A program made the translations under genes and the position numbers. The notes beneath the pieces are model-generated. The model was not told the DNA's origin. It worked only from the letters and a program-made list of their open reading frames with translations, and made no database searches. From DASUAS01 sp963841415 (GTDB lineage: Bacteria > Actinomycetota > Acidimicrobiia > IMCC26256 > DASPTH01), in assembly GCA_963841415.1 (NCBI GenBank), contig CAWJCN010000001.1, forward strand, positions 62,001 through 126,000: a stretch of 64,000 nucleotides of DNA. The letters run 5' to 3'. Below, one piece after another: positions 52,772 through 60,121 of this stretch. How positions within the stretch are numbered: position 1 is the first letter of the stretch; the number at the start of each line of letters is the position of its first letter.

Positions 52772-53985
52772 CAGAGACCTACAACCTCGACTGGCTCATC
52801 TCGGTCGACGACCACATCCTCGAGCCGCCGAACCTCTGGGTCGACCGCGTGCCCGCGAAGGATCGCGACCGCGCGCCGCACATGATCCGGGAGCAGGGTC
52901 AGCAGTACTGGGTCTACGAAGACAAGCGCATGCCCACCTCCGGCCTGAGCGCGGTCGTCGGCAAAGCCAAGGAGGAGTTCAGCCCCGAGCCCCTCAACTA
53001 CGACGAGATGCGCCCCGGGTGTTACGACCCGGTGGCTCGGCTCGACGACATGAACCGCTCCGGCATGCTCGCGTCGTTGTGCTTCCCGACGCTGCCGCGC
53101 TTCTGCGGTCAGCTGTTCTACGAGGCCAACGACCGTGACTTCGGTTTCGTGTGCCTCCAGGCCTACAACGACTGGATGATCGAGGACTGGTGCGGTGCGG
53201 CGCCGGGCCGGTACATCCCGCTCGTGCTGATCCCGATCTGGGACCCGGCGCTGGCGGCCACGGAGTTGGAACGTTGCGCGGCGAAGGGCGCCAGCGCGTT
53301 CTGCTTCTCGGAGAACCCCGAGCCGCTCGGGTTGCCCACCATCCACGATCCCGACCGCTACTGGGATCCCGTCCTCGCGGCAGCCAACGACCTCGAGATG
53401 GTCGCGTGCATGCATGTCGGCTCGTCGTCGACGATGCCGGTGATCTCGACCGACGCACCCGGTCTCGCCAACCTCACCTTCGGTGCGATCCGCGCCGCGG
53501 GCACGATGCTCGCGTGGCTGTTCAGCGACTGCTTCGAGCGGTTCCCGCAGCTCAAGATCGCGCTCTCCGAGGGCAACATCGGCTGGATGCCCTACTTCAT
53601 CGAGCGGGCTGAGCAGGTGATCGACAAGCAGCGGCACTGGGCCAAGAACACCAGCGCTGCGTTCTACCAGAACAAGGTCGCCACCAAGCAGTTGATGGCC
53701 GATCTCGATCAGCTCGACGTGCGGGCCACGATCCGCGACCACATCTACGGCTGCTTCATCGAAGAGAGCTCCGGGTTGCGGTCGCTCGACATCATCGGCG
53801 AGGACAACGTGATGGTCGAGACCGACTACCCCCACAGCGACACCACCTGGCCCAACTGCATCGGTGTGGCGAAGGAGCTGGTCCGCGGCCTGCCGGTCGA
53901 GACCCAGTACAAGATCCTGCGCGGGAACGCGGAGCGGCTCTACCGATTCACCCCGGCTGAACCACCGGTGCTCGCGAATGCCTGA
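52768..53985 (+). CDS. Amidohydrolase family protein (Amidohydro_2 type)
   Basis: A 405-residue TIM-barrel enzyme. ISVDDHILEPPNLWVDRVP holds the D-x-H motif, ACMHVGSSSTMP the barrel His, IALSEGNIGWMPYFIERAEQ a conserved helix, and METDYPHSDTTWPNC the catalytic Asp. Third paralogue of the window, closer to 46882 than to 40013 judged by the last block. The gene is coupled to ALDH upstream and overlaps the ferredoxin start by eight bases downstream. A decarboxylase acting on an oxidised intermediate is a reasonable guess. Confidence 0.9.
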   Translation: MTETYNLDWLISVDDHILEPPNLWVDRVPAKDRDRAPHMIREQGQQYWVYEDKRMPTSGLSAVVGKAKEEFSPEPLNYDEMRPGCYDPVARLDDMNRSGMLASLCFPTLPRFCGQLFYEANDRDFGFVCLQAYNDWMIEDWCGAAPGRYIPLVLIPIWDPALAATELERCAAKGASAFCFSENPEPLGLPTIHDPDRYWDPVLAAANDLEMVACMHVGSSSTMPVISTDAPGLANLTFGAIRAAGTMLAWLFSDCFERFPQLKIALSEGNIGWMPYFIERAEQVIDKQRHWAKNTSAAFYQNKVATKQLMADLDQLDVRATIRDHIYGCFIEESSGLRSLDIIGEDNVMVETDYPHSDTTWPNCIGVAKELVRGLPVETQYKILRGNAERLYRFTPAEPPVLANA

Positions 53986-54259
53986 TGGGGGCGCGGCGCC
54001 GACGATCGTCGTCGACCGGGAGCTGTGCATGGGTAGCGGCATGTGCATCGTGTACGCGCCCAACACGTTCGCGCACGACGACGAGACGAAGGCCGTGGTC
54101 GTCGATCCGGTCGGTGACTCGATCGACGCGGTGCGCAACGCGGTGCAGGCCTGTCCCACGAGCGCGATCCGCATCGTGAACGACGAGAACGACGAGAACG
54201 ACGAGAACGACGAGAACGACGAGAACGACGAGAACGACGAGAACGACGAGGGAGCGTGA
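53978..54259 (+). CDS. [3Fe-4S]-type ferredoxin with (NDE)8 tail
   Basis: A 93-residue ferredoxin: CMGSGMC at about residues 17-23 (C-x5-C), a later Cys in QACPTSAIRI (about 61), Asn-Thr-Phe region APNTFAHDDE between. The cluster ligands fit P450-redox ferredoxins, and a P450 is encoded two genes on at 55038. After IRIV the protein carries eight exact NDE repeats and GA, an acidic tail not found in usual ferredoxins. ATG 53978 overlaps the amidohydrolase; the stop overlaps the SDR start by GTGA. Confidence 0.88.
   Translation: MPDGGAAPTIVVDRELCMGSGMCIVYAPNTFAHDDETKAVVVDPVGDSIDAVRNAVQACPTSAIRIVNDENDENDENDENDENDENDENDEGA
54179..54250 (+). repeat. Nine-base tandem repeat, eight copies, in the ferredoxin 3' end
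   Basis: AACGACGAG is repeated exactly eight times (72 bases) in frame, coding Asn-Asp-Glu. Perfect identity at DNA level indicates recent slippage expansion; copy number is expected to vary between strains. Confidence 0.95.
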
Positions 54260-55041
54260 GCATGTTGCTGGAGGGCAAGTCGGCACTGGTTATGGGAGCC
54301 GGCTCGGGGGTCGGCCGCGCGTCGGCGGTGCGCTTCGCCGAGGAGGGCGCCAAGGTCGTCGTCGCCGACGTCGATCTCGAGCGCGCCAAGGAGACGGTGC
54401 GGCTGATCGAGGCGGCGGGCGGCACGGCCCTGGCAGATCAGTGCGACGTGTCGCAGGAGCCCGACGTCGAAGCAACGATCGCGCTCGCGGTCTCGAGCTT
54501 CGGTCGCCTCGACATCATCTTCAACAACGTCGGCGTGCCGACGCCGCGGCCCGGCTTGATCTTCGAGGACCACACCGTCGCCGACTTCGACCGGCTGTTC
54601 GCGATCAACGCCAAGGGCGTGTTCCTCGGAAGCAAGCACGCGATCAAGCAGTTCAAGCAGCAGGGTGACGGTGGCGTGATCCTCAACACGGGCTCGGTCG
54701 CGGGTCTGGTGTCGTGGGGCGGTGGCGTCTACGGCTCCACCAAGGGCGCGGTGCACCAGCTGACCAAGGCCGCCGCCATCGAAGGCGCGCCGTTCGGCAT
54801 CCGATGCAACGCGATCTGCCCGGCCGGGATGCCCTACACCAACTTCACCAACGCCATGGGCATGACGGTGACCGACGACGACAAGCAGCAGATGGCCGAG
54901 GGTGTCGGTGCGATGCACCCGCTCGGCCGGCCGATCCTCGCCGAGGACTGCGCCGAGGCCGCCGTGTACCTCGTGTCGGACAAGGCGAAGAACGTCACCG
55001 GCGCGCTGCTCCCTGTCGACGGCGGGTACGTGGCCAGATGA
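54256..55041 (+). CDS. SDR-family oxidoreductase
   Basis: A 261-residue classical SDR: ALVMGAGSGVGRASAVRFAE (cofactor loop), VVVADVDLERAK (NAD-type acidic residue after beta-2), IIFNNVGVPTPRPG, NTGSVAGLVSWGGGVYGSTK (Ser and Y-x-x-x-K), CNAICPAGMPYTNFTNAMG. VDGGYVAR closes it. It probably oxidises an alcohol formed by the P450. GTG 54256 or ATG 54262; the former overlaps the ferredoxin stop. The stop overlaps the P450 start by ATGA. Confidence 0.9.
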   Translation: MSMLLEGKSALVMGAGSGVGRASAVRFAEEGAKVVVADVDLERAKETVRLIEAAGGTALADQCDVSQEPDVEATIALAVSSFGRLDIIFNNVGVPTPRPGLIFEDHTVADFDRLFAINAKGVFLGSKHAIKQFKQQGDGGVILNTGSVAGLVSWGGGVYGSTKGAVHQLTKAAAIEGAPFGIRCNAICPAGMPYTNFTNAMGMTVTDDDKQQMAEGVGAMHPLGRPILAEDCAEAAVYLVSDKAKNVTGALLPVDGGYVAR

Positions 55042-56297
55042 CCGCGGCCGGCGACGCGAAACTCCTCGATCGCGACGAGCTGCGGCGGTTGTTCGACCTC
55101 CGCAGCAGCTACAACGCGCGTTCGGGTGGCGGCTACACCGACGACCCCTATCCGAAGTGGCACGAGCTGCGCGCGCAGGCGCCGCTGCACGAGGGCATCG
55201 TCCACGACCTCACCGGCTACCCCGGTGACTGGACCTTCCAGGGTTTGCCCTACCCCGACCGGCCGCACTTCTCGACGTTCAGCTACGAGGTGTGCGACGC
55301 CGCGCTGCGCGATCCCGACGTGTTCGCGTCCGCGCCGGCCGAGGAGCCGAGCGACAACCGTGAAGCCGCGGTGATGAACAGCATCCTCATGATGGGCGGT
55401 GCGCAACACCGTCGCTACCGCGCGCTCGTGCAGCCATCGTTCGTGCCCGCCAAGGCGCAGTGGTGGATCAACAACTGGATCGAGCAGACGGTGCAGGCGT
55501 TGATCGACAACTTCGTCGATGACGGCAGCGCGGAGCTCAACGTCGACTTCGCCGCGGCCATCCCGGTGTTGACCATCACGGGCAGCTTCGGCGTGAGCGT
55601 GGAGCAGGCGTTGATCATCCGCGAGTCGCTGATGAGCGACCCGATGAAGGTCATCGAGATCCTGGCGCCCATCGTGGCGGCTCGGCGCGAGCACACGGAC
55701 GACGACCTCATCAGCGTGCTGGTCGAGGCGGAGTACACCGACGAGGACGACGTCGTGCACCGCTTGTCCGATGCCGAGATCTACTCGTTCGCCATGCTCC
55801 TGCTGGCGGCCGGCTCCGGCACGACGTGGAAGCAGATGGGCATCACGCTCGCCGCGATCCTCGAACGGCCGGAGGTGCGCGATGCGGTGCGCGACAACCG
55901 CGAGCTCGTCCGGCCCGCGATCGAGGAATCGTTGCGCTGGATGGCGACCGACCCGATGTTCTCTCGCCACGTCACGCGCGACGTCGACTTCTACGGGCTG
56001 CACCTGCCCGAGGGTTCGGTCATCCACCTCTGCCTCGGTGCTTCCAACCGCGACCCGTCGCGGTGGGAGCAGCCGGACGAGTACGACATCACACGCGCGC
56101 CGAAGCCGGCGCTCGCGTTCGGCAGCGGACCACACGTGTGCCTCGGGATGCACGTGGCACGCGCGGAGATGGCCGTCGGCATCAACGCGCTGTTCGACCG
56201 GCTGCCTGACCTGCGGCTCGACCCCGACGCCGAGCCGCCCGGCTACATCGGCATGTACGAGCGGGGCGCGACCGCGATCCCCATCGTCTTCGGCTGA
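55038..56297 (+). CDS. Cytochrome P450
   Basis: A 419-residue P450. I-helix LLLAAGSGTTWKQMG, K-helix EESLRW, haem loop FGSGPHVCLGMHVARAEM with Cys near residue 362. MMGGAQHRRYRALVQPSF holds the C-helix contacts. The Asp before Thr in the I-helix is replaced by Gly (SGTT), which might alter proton delivery. Co-encoded with a ferredoxin and SDR, it likely starts oxidation of the operon's substrate. ATG 55038 in ATGA overlap; intact, unlike the P450 at 43784. Confidence 0.92.
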   Translation: MTAAGDAKLLDRDELRRLFDLRSSYNARSGGGYTDDPYPKWHELRAQAPLHEGIVHDLTGYPGDWTFQGLPYPDRPHFSTFSYEVCDAALRDPDVFASAPAEEPSDNREAAVMNSILMMGGAQHRRYRALVQPSFVPAKAQWWINNWIEQTVQALIDNFVDDGSAELNVDFAAAIPVLTITGSFGVSVEQALIIRESLMSDPMKVIEILAPIVAARREHTDDDLISVLVEAEYTDEDDVVHRLSDAEIYSFAMLLLAAGSGTTWKQMGITLAAILERPEVRDAVRDNRELVRPAIEESLRWMATDPMFSRHVTRDVDFYGLHLPEGSVIHLCLGASNRDPSRWEQPDEYDITRAPKPALAFGSGPHVCLGMHVARAEMAVGINALFDRLPDLRLDPDAEPPGYIGMYERGATAIPIVFG

Positions 56298-56312
56298 GCA
56301 AGGAGCATCGAC

Positions 56313-56747
56313 GTGAACGAACCGGGCTACACCGCTCCCGACATCTCGCTGATCGGACAGGACCACATCGACCGCTACCGCGAGACGAACGGCGAGGAGG
56401 GCTACCTCTGGAACGGTGCAACCTCGCTGCTCCTCACCACGACCGGACGCAAGAGCGGCGAGCTCCGCACTTCGGCGCTGATCTTCGCCCGCGACGGCGA
56501 CGACTATCTCGTGGTCGCGTCGATGGGTGGCGCGCCGCAGCACCCGTCGTGGTACCTCAACCTCACCGCGAACCCCGACGCCGAGATCCAGGTGAAGGCC
56601 GACGTCATCCCGGTCCGGGCGCACACCTCGTCCGACGAGGAGAAGCCGCGCCTCTGGAAGATCGTCAACGAGGTCTGGCCCAACTACGACGTGTACCAGA
56701 CCCGTACCGACCGGCAGATCCCCGTGGTGGTGCTGAGCCCGCGATGA
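56313..56747 (+). CDS. Deazaflavin (F420)-dependent nitroreductase family protein
   Basis: A 144-residue DDN-like split-barrel protein: NGATSLLLTTTGRKSGELRT (F420-binding loop), DGDDYLVVASMGGAPQHPSW, NLTANPDAEIQVKADV and the C-terminal NYDVYQTRTDRQIPVVVL. Such enzymes reduce quinones or activated double bonds with F420H2. AAGGAGCATCGAC before GTG 56313 is a near-perfect ribosome site. The stop overlaps the TetR start by ATGA. Confidence 0.9.
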   Translation: MNEPGYTAPDISLIGQDHIDRYRETNGEEGYLWNGATSLLLTTTGRKSGELRTSALIFARDGDDYLVVASMGGAPQHPSWYLNLTANPDAEIQVKADVIPVRAHTSSDEEKPRLWKIVNEVWPNYDVYQTRTDRQIPVVVLSPR

Positions 56748-57412
56748 CTGCCGAACCGGCGTCGCCCACGCCGTGGGCCGAACGAGTCGCCGATCGTTCG
56801 GCGAGCGTCCAGCGCTCGCGCGCCCGCCAGATCGAGCAGGCCCAGGCGATCGTGGCCGCAGCCCGGCGGCTCATCGGCGAGCGGGGTGACCAGTTCACGA
56901 CTCAGGAGCTGGTGAAGGAAGCGGGTGTCGCCCTGCAGACCTTCTACCGGATCTTCGGCGGGAAGGATGAGCTCCTCCTCGCGGTGTTCGAAGACCTGAT
57001 CTCGGAGAGCTGCGTCGTGTACGAGGAGACGGCGCGCGACTTGCCCGATCCCGTCGCGCGTCTCCATTACTACGTCACCGTGACCGTCAAGAGCCTCGGT
57101 GGGGGAGCGCTCGAGGTGGGCCCGCGCTTCACGACCGCTGAACACTGGCGCCTCTACCAGCACTTCCCGGACGAGATGACGCACGCGACGCAGCACTTCG
57201 CCGACCTGGTGTTGCGCCAACTCGTCCTCGCGAACGAGGAGGGCCTCCTCGACTCACGCGATACCGAAAAGGACGCGTGGTTCATCACCAAGCTCGTGAT
57301 GGCGGTCTTCCACCACTACTCCTACGCCGACCCGGGACCCGACGCGGGCGCGATCGGCGAAGACCTCTGGGGGTTCTGCCTCCGCGCACTGGGCGGCACG
57401 CCGGGTGCCTGA
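56744..57412 (+). CDS. TetR family transcriptional regulator
   Basis: A 222-residue regulator. The HTH spans about residues 30-75: QAIVAAARRLIGERGDQFTT, VKEAGVALQTFYRIFGGKDE, with the T-F-Y-R-I-F recognition helix. The C-terminal part contains LHYYVTVTVKSLGGGALEVG and a helical dimer region. Located at the end of the 51305 operon, it is a good candidate for the factor that binds the AGAAC sites at 51209 and 48028, giving autoregulation of its own operon. Confidence 0.9.
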   Translation: MTAEPASPTPWAERVADRSASVQRSRARQIEQAQAIVAAARRLIGERGDQFTTQELVKEAGVALQTFYRIFGGKDELLLAVFEDLISESCVVYEETARDLPDPVARLHYYVTVTVKSLGGGALEVGPRFTTAEHWRLYQHFPDEMTHATQHFADLVLRQLVLANEEGLLDSRDTEKDAWFITKLVMAVFHHYSYADPGPDAGAIGEDLWGFCLRALGGTPGA

Positions 57413-57535
57413 CCGCGTGATCATCGACACCAACGGGGGGAATGCGAAAGTGATGAACGTCCGATCACGAAGGGTGCGTGCGTGCGTCGGCGCGACCATC
57501 GGCGAGGCGCCCACGACCATGGCGGTACCAGCATC

Positions 57536-58603
57536 ATGAGCGCAACCAGCGTCACCATCCCCGACACGCTCGACGAGTTGTTCACTCCCGAGTGGCTCAA
57601 TGCCGCGTTGTCGCCGCGGTTCCCGGGAGTGCAAGTCACCGGGGTGACACGGGGACCCGTCGTCGAGCGGGTGTCGACGAACGCCCGCTTCAAGATCGAG
57701 GGTGAGATCCCCGACGGCCTTCCCCCTGCGCTGTGCGCGAAGGGGTACTTCGGCGACGTCGGCCGCGGGAGCGCGCACGCGGGCGTGCCTGAGGCGTCGT
57801 TCTACCGCGACCTCTCGCACGCCATCGGCGTCCGCACCCTCAACAGCGTGTGGGCCGACATCGACCCCCGCAGCGGTCACGGCGTCGTGATCACCGAGGA
57901 CGCGGTCGAAGCGGGCGCAGTGTTCTGCGACGCGCTCGACGAGTGCACCGTGGAACGCACGGCCGACCTGCTCGGCCAGCTCGCGGTGCTGCACGCCTAC
58001 GCGTGGGAGAACCCGGCGATCGTGCCGGAGAACGACTGGCTCGCGACCCGCTTGGAGTTCATCCTGCACGTGCGCGGGCTGAAGGAGATCAGCGCAAACT
58101 TCGACGGACCGAACGGCGCCGGGGTGCCCGACGGCACCCGAAACTCGCAGGCTCTGGTCGACGCGTACGCACGGATCGCGTCACGGGCGCCCGGCCCGGG
58201 CTGGACGATCGTCCACGGCGATGCCCACGTCGGCAACACGTTCCTCGACGGTGAGGGAAGAGCGTGCCTGCTCGACTGGCAAGTCACCCAGTACGGGCCG
58301 TGGGGCATCGACGTCGGCTACCACATCGCGTCGGCGCTCGAGCCCGACGTGCGGGCCGACAACGAGCGCGATCTGTTGCGGCACTACCTCGACGCGCTCG
58401 GCGCCGCCGGGGTCGCCGACGTGCCGTCGTTCGACGTGTCGTGGGACGAGTACCGGAAGGGCATCGTTCACGGGTTCTTCCTCTGGGGGATCACCCAGTA
58501 CGTGCGTCCCGAGGTGATCGCGCAGTTGCTCCGTCGTCTCGGCACCGCGGCCGACGACCACGGGTCCTACGAGCTGCTCGCCGCGCACGCGCAGCCGTCG
58601 TGA
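57536..58603 (+). CDS. Phosphotransferase-fold protein (APH/ecdysteroid-kinase-like)
   Basis: A 355-residue kinase-fold protein. The catalytic loop is WTIVHGDAHVGNTFLDGEG (H-G-D-x-H-x2-N, about residue 220) followed by CLLDWQVTQYGPWGIDVGYH (metal-binding Asp). The N-terminal lobe has FKIEG with a likely ATP-contacting Lys. Such proteins phosphorylate small alcohols or lipophilic compounds, and many stand in actinobacterial catabolic clusters without proven substrate. ATG 57536. The 123-bp gap upstream holds a GTGATC...GATCAC pair too far apart to interpret. Confidence 0.82.
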   Translation: MSATSVTIPDTLDELFTPEWLNAALSPRFPGVQVTGVTRGPVVERVSTNARFKIEGEIPDGLPPALCAKGYFGDVGRGSAHAGVPEASFYRDLSHAIGVRTLNSVWADIDPRSGHGVVITEDAVEAGAVFCDALDECTVERTADLLGQLAVLHAYAWENPAIVPENDWLATRLEFILHVRGLKEISANFDGPNGAGVPDGTRNSQALVDAYARIASRAPGPGWTIVHGDAHVGNTFLDGEGRACLLDWQVTQYGPWGIDVGYHIASALEPDVRADNERDLLRHYLDALGAAGVADVPSFDVSWDEYRKGIVHGFFLWGITQYVRPEVIAQLLRRLGTAADDHGSYELLAAHAQPS

Positions 58604-58795
58604 CCGAAGAGCATCGGAGCGCGACCGGTTCGAGCATCCGTGAACCCAAGACGAAGGCATCGACGCGCCGCATCCCTCGGAGGTCCATGCAGGTTCACCA
58701 GGCCGCGGCATGTTGAACGAGAGAGCTGAGTATGGTCCGTCGGCTGGTTGCCGACACTGACGAACATTCCAAGCAACGATTTGGGGGGAGTTTCA

Positions 58796-60034
58796 ATGGG
58801 AATCTGTCGAGCTCGCGTTGCGAGCCTCATCGCGGTGCTCATCGCGGCGATCGCAGTGACGGCGTTCGCCGTGCCGGCGCAGGCCGCGTCGTCCGACAGC
58901 GCGCTGGGGACGAAGACCCCGGCCAAGGGCACGCCGGTCAAGATCGGTTTGATCACCGACGGGAAGACTTCGGGGACTGACAACACCATCGAGACGCCGG
59001 TCACCGAGGCCGCGGTCAAGTGGATCAACCAGTACCGCAACGGGGTCGGTGGCCACCCGATCGACCTCGACATCTGCACCGACGGCGGTGACCCGAGCAA
59101 GAGCGCCGACTGCGCGAACCAGATGATCCAGGACGACGTGGCCGCGGTGGTCTTCGGATCGAACCAGTTCGCCCTGAACTCGTGGACGCCGTTGCACGAT
59201 GCCGGCATCCCGGTGTTCATCTTTGCTGCGGGCACTCCGCAACTGCTCGCCGACACGGCCTCGACCTTCGTCTTCGGCGCCGGTCCGTCGGCCTTCCAGA
59301 ACCTCATCATCGGTACGGCCAAGGCGCAGAAGACGAAGAAGGCGACCGCGGTGGTGATCGACGTGCCCGCGGCAACGCAGATCTTCGCGGACCCGTCGGT
59401 GTACAAGAAGGCAGGCTTGGACTTCTCGATGGTGCCCGTCGCGCTGGGGACGGCCGACATGACGCCTCAGATGCAGAAGGTCGTGACCGACAACCCCAAG
59501 GGCGTGGTGCACGTGGTCGGCAACGACTCGTTCTGCATCGCCGCGTTCAACGGGTTGCGCACCGCGGGCTTCGAGGGAAAGGTCACCGCCATCCCGCAGT
59601 GCTTCAGCGACGCGACTCGTACCGCGGTACCCGCCGAGTTCCTCAAGGGCATCAAGATCACGGCCTCGTCACCGGTCGACACGCCCAAGGACCCGTCGAT
59701 CAAGCAGTACTACGCCGTGCTCGACAAGTTCGGGGCGTCGGACGTCGACAAGTCCCGGCAAACGGGCCTTTCCATGTTCGAAGGCATCACGGGTCTTAAC
59801 GTGGCCACGCAGAACCTGAAGGGCGAGGCGACACCCGCGAGCATCATCGCGGCGGCCAAGGCGATGCCGTGGTCGGTCCTCCCCGGTTCGGGCGGATACC
59901 ACGTGCGGTGCAACGGCAAGGCCGACCCGACGGTGCCCGCGACGTGCACCGCGGCCACCCTCCTGGCCACGCTGGGCGCCGACGGCAAGGCGACCAAGTA
60001 CACGGTGGCCGGCGACGCCCAGATCCCCGCTTGA
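58796..60034 (+). CDS. ABC transporter substrate-binding protein (LivJ/LivK family)
   Basis: A 412-residue periplasmic-type receptor. The signal peptide MGICRARVASLIAVLIAAIA ends at about AQA|AS near residue 33. The mature fold shows KIGLITDGKTSG, NQYRNGVGGHPIDLDICTDG, AAVVFGSNQF, VHVVGNDSFC and a C-terminal Cys pair. It differs from the first receptor (14944) in most positions, so ligands may differ. GGGGGGAG before ATG 58796 is a strong ribosome site. The 192-bp region upstream has no clear promoter match. Confidence 0.9.
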   Translation: MGICRARVASLIAVLIAAIAVTAFAVPAQAASSDSALGTKTPAKGTPVKIGLITDGKTSGTDNTIETPVTEAAVKWINQYRNGVGGHPIDLDICTDGGDPSKSADCANQMIQDDVAAVVFGSNQFALNSWTPLHDAGIPVFIFAAGTPQLLADTASTFVFGAGPSAFQNLIIGTAKAQKTKKATAVVIDVPAATQIFADPSVYKKAGLDFSMVPVALGTADMTPQMQKVVTDNPKGVVHVVGNDSFCIAAFNGLRTAGFEGKVTAIPQCFSDATRTAVPAEFLKGIKITASSPVDTPKDPSIKQYYAVLDKFGASDVDKSRQTGLSMFEGITGLNVATQNLKGEATPASIIAAAKAMPWSVLPGSGGYHVRCNGKADPTVPATCTAATLLATLGADGKATKYTVAGDAQIPA

Positions 60035-60045
60035 CACTCGCGCTC

Positions 60046-60076
60046 GGGGCCGGTGGGATCTGATCCCGCCGGCCCC
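60046..60076 (+). terminator. 15-bp hairpin between binding-protein and permease genes
   Basis: GGGGCCGGTGGGATC and GATCCCGCCGGCCCC pair over 15 positions (one G-U) around a single base, 11 bases past the receptor stop. Same placement as 16175-16203 in the first importer, suggesting attenuation or mRNA protection that favours receptor over permease. Confidence 0.7.
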
Positions 60077-60121
60077 GATGCGGCTGTCATCGCTCTGATC
60101 GGAACGCAGGGGATTCACATC

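Noticed and set aside
54179..54250. CRISPR or regulatory iteron array
   Set aside because: In-frame 9-bp microsatellite in a coding region.
57416..57469. CGTGATC...GATCACG operator before the phosphotransferase gene
   Set aside because: Arms are only seven bases and 40 bases apart; not distinguishable from chance.
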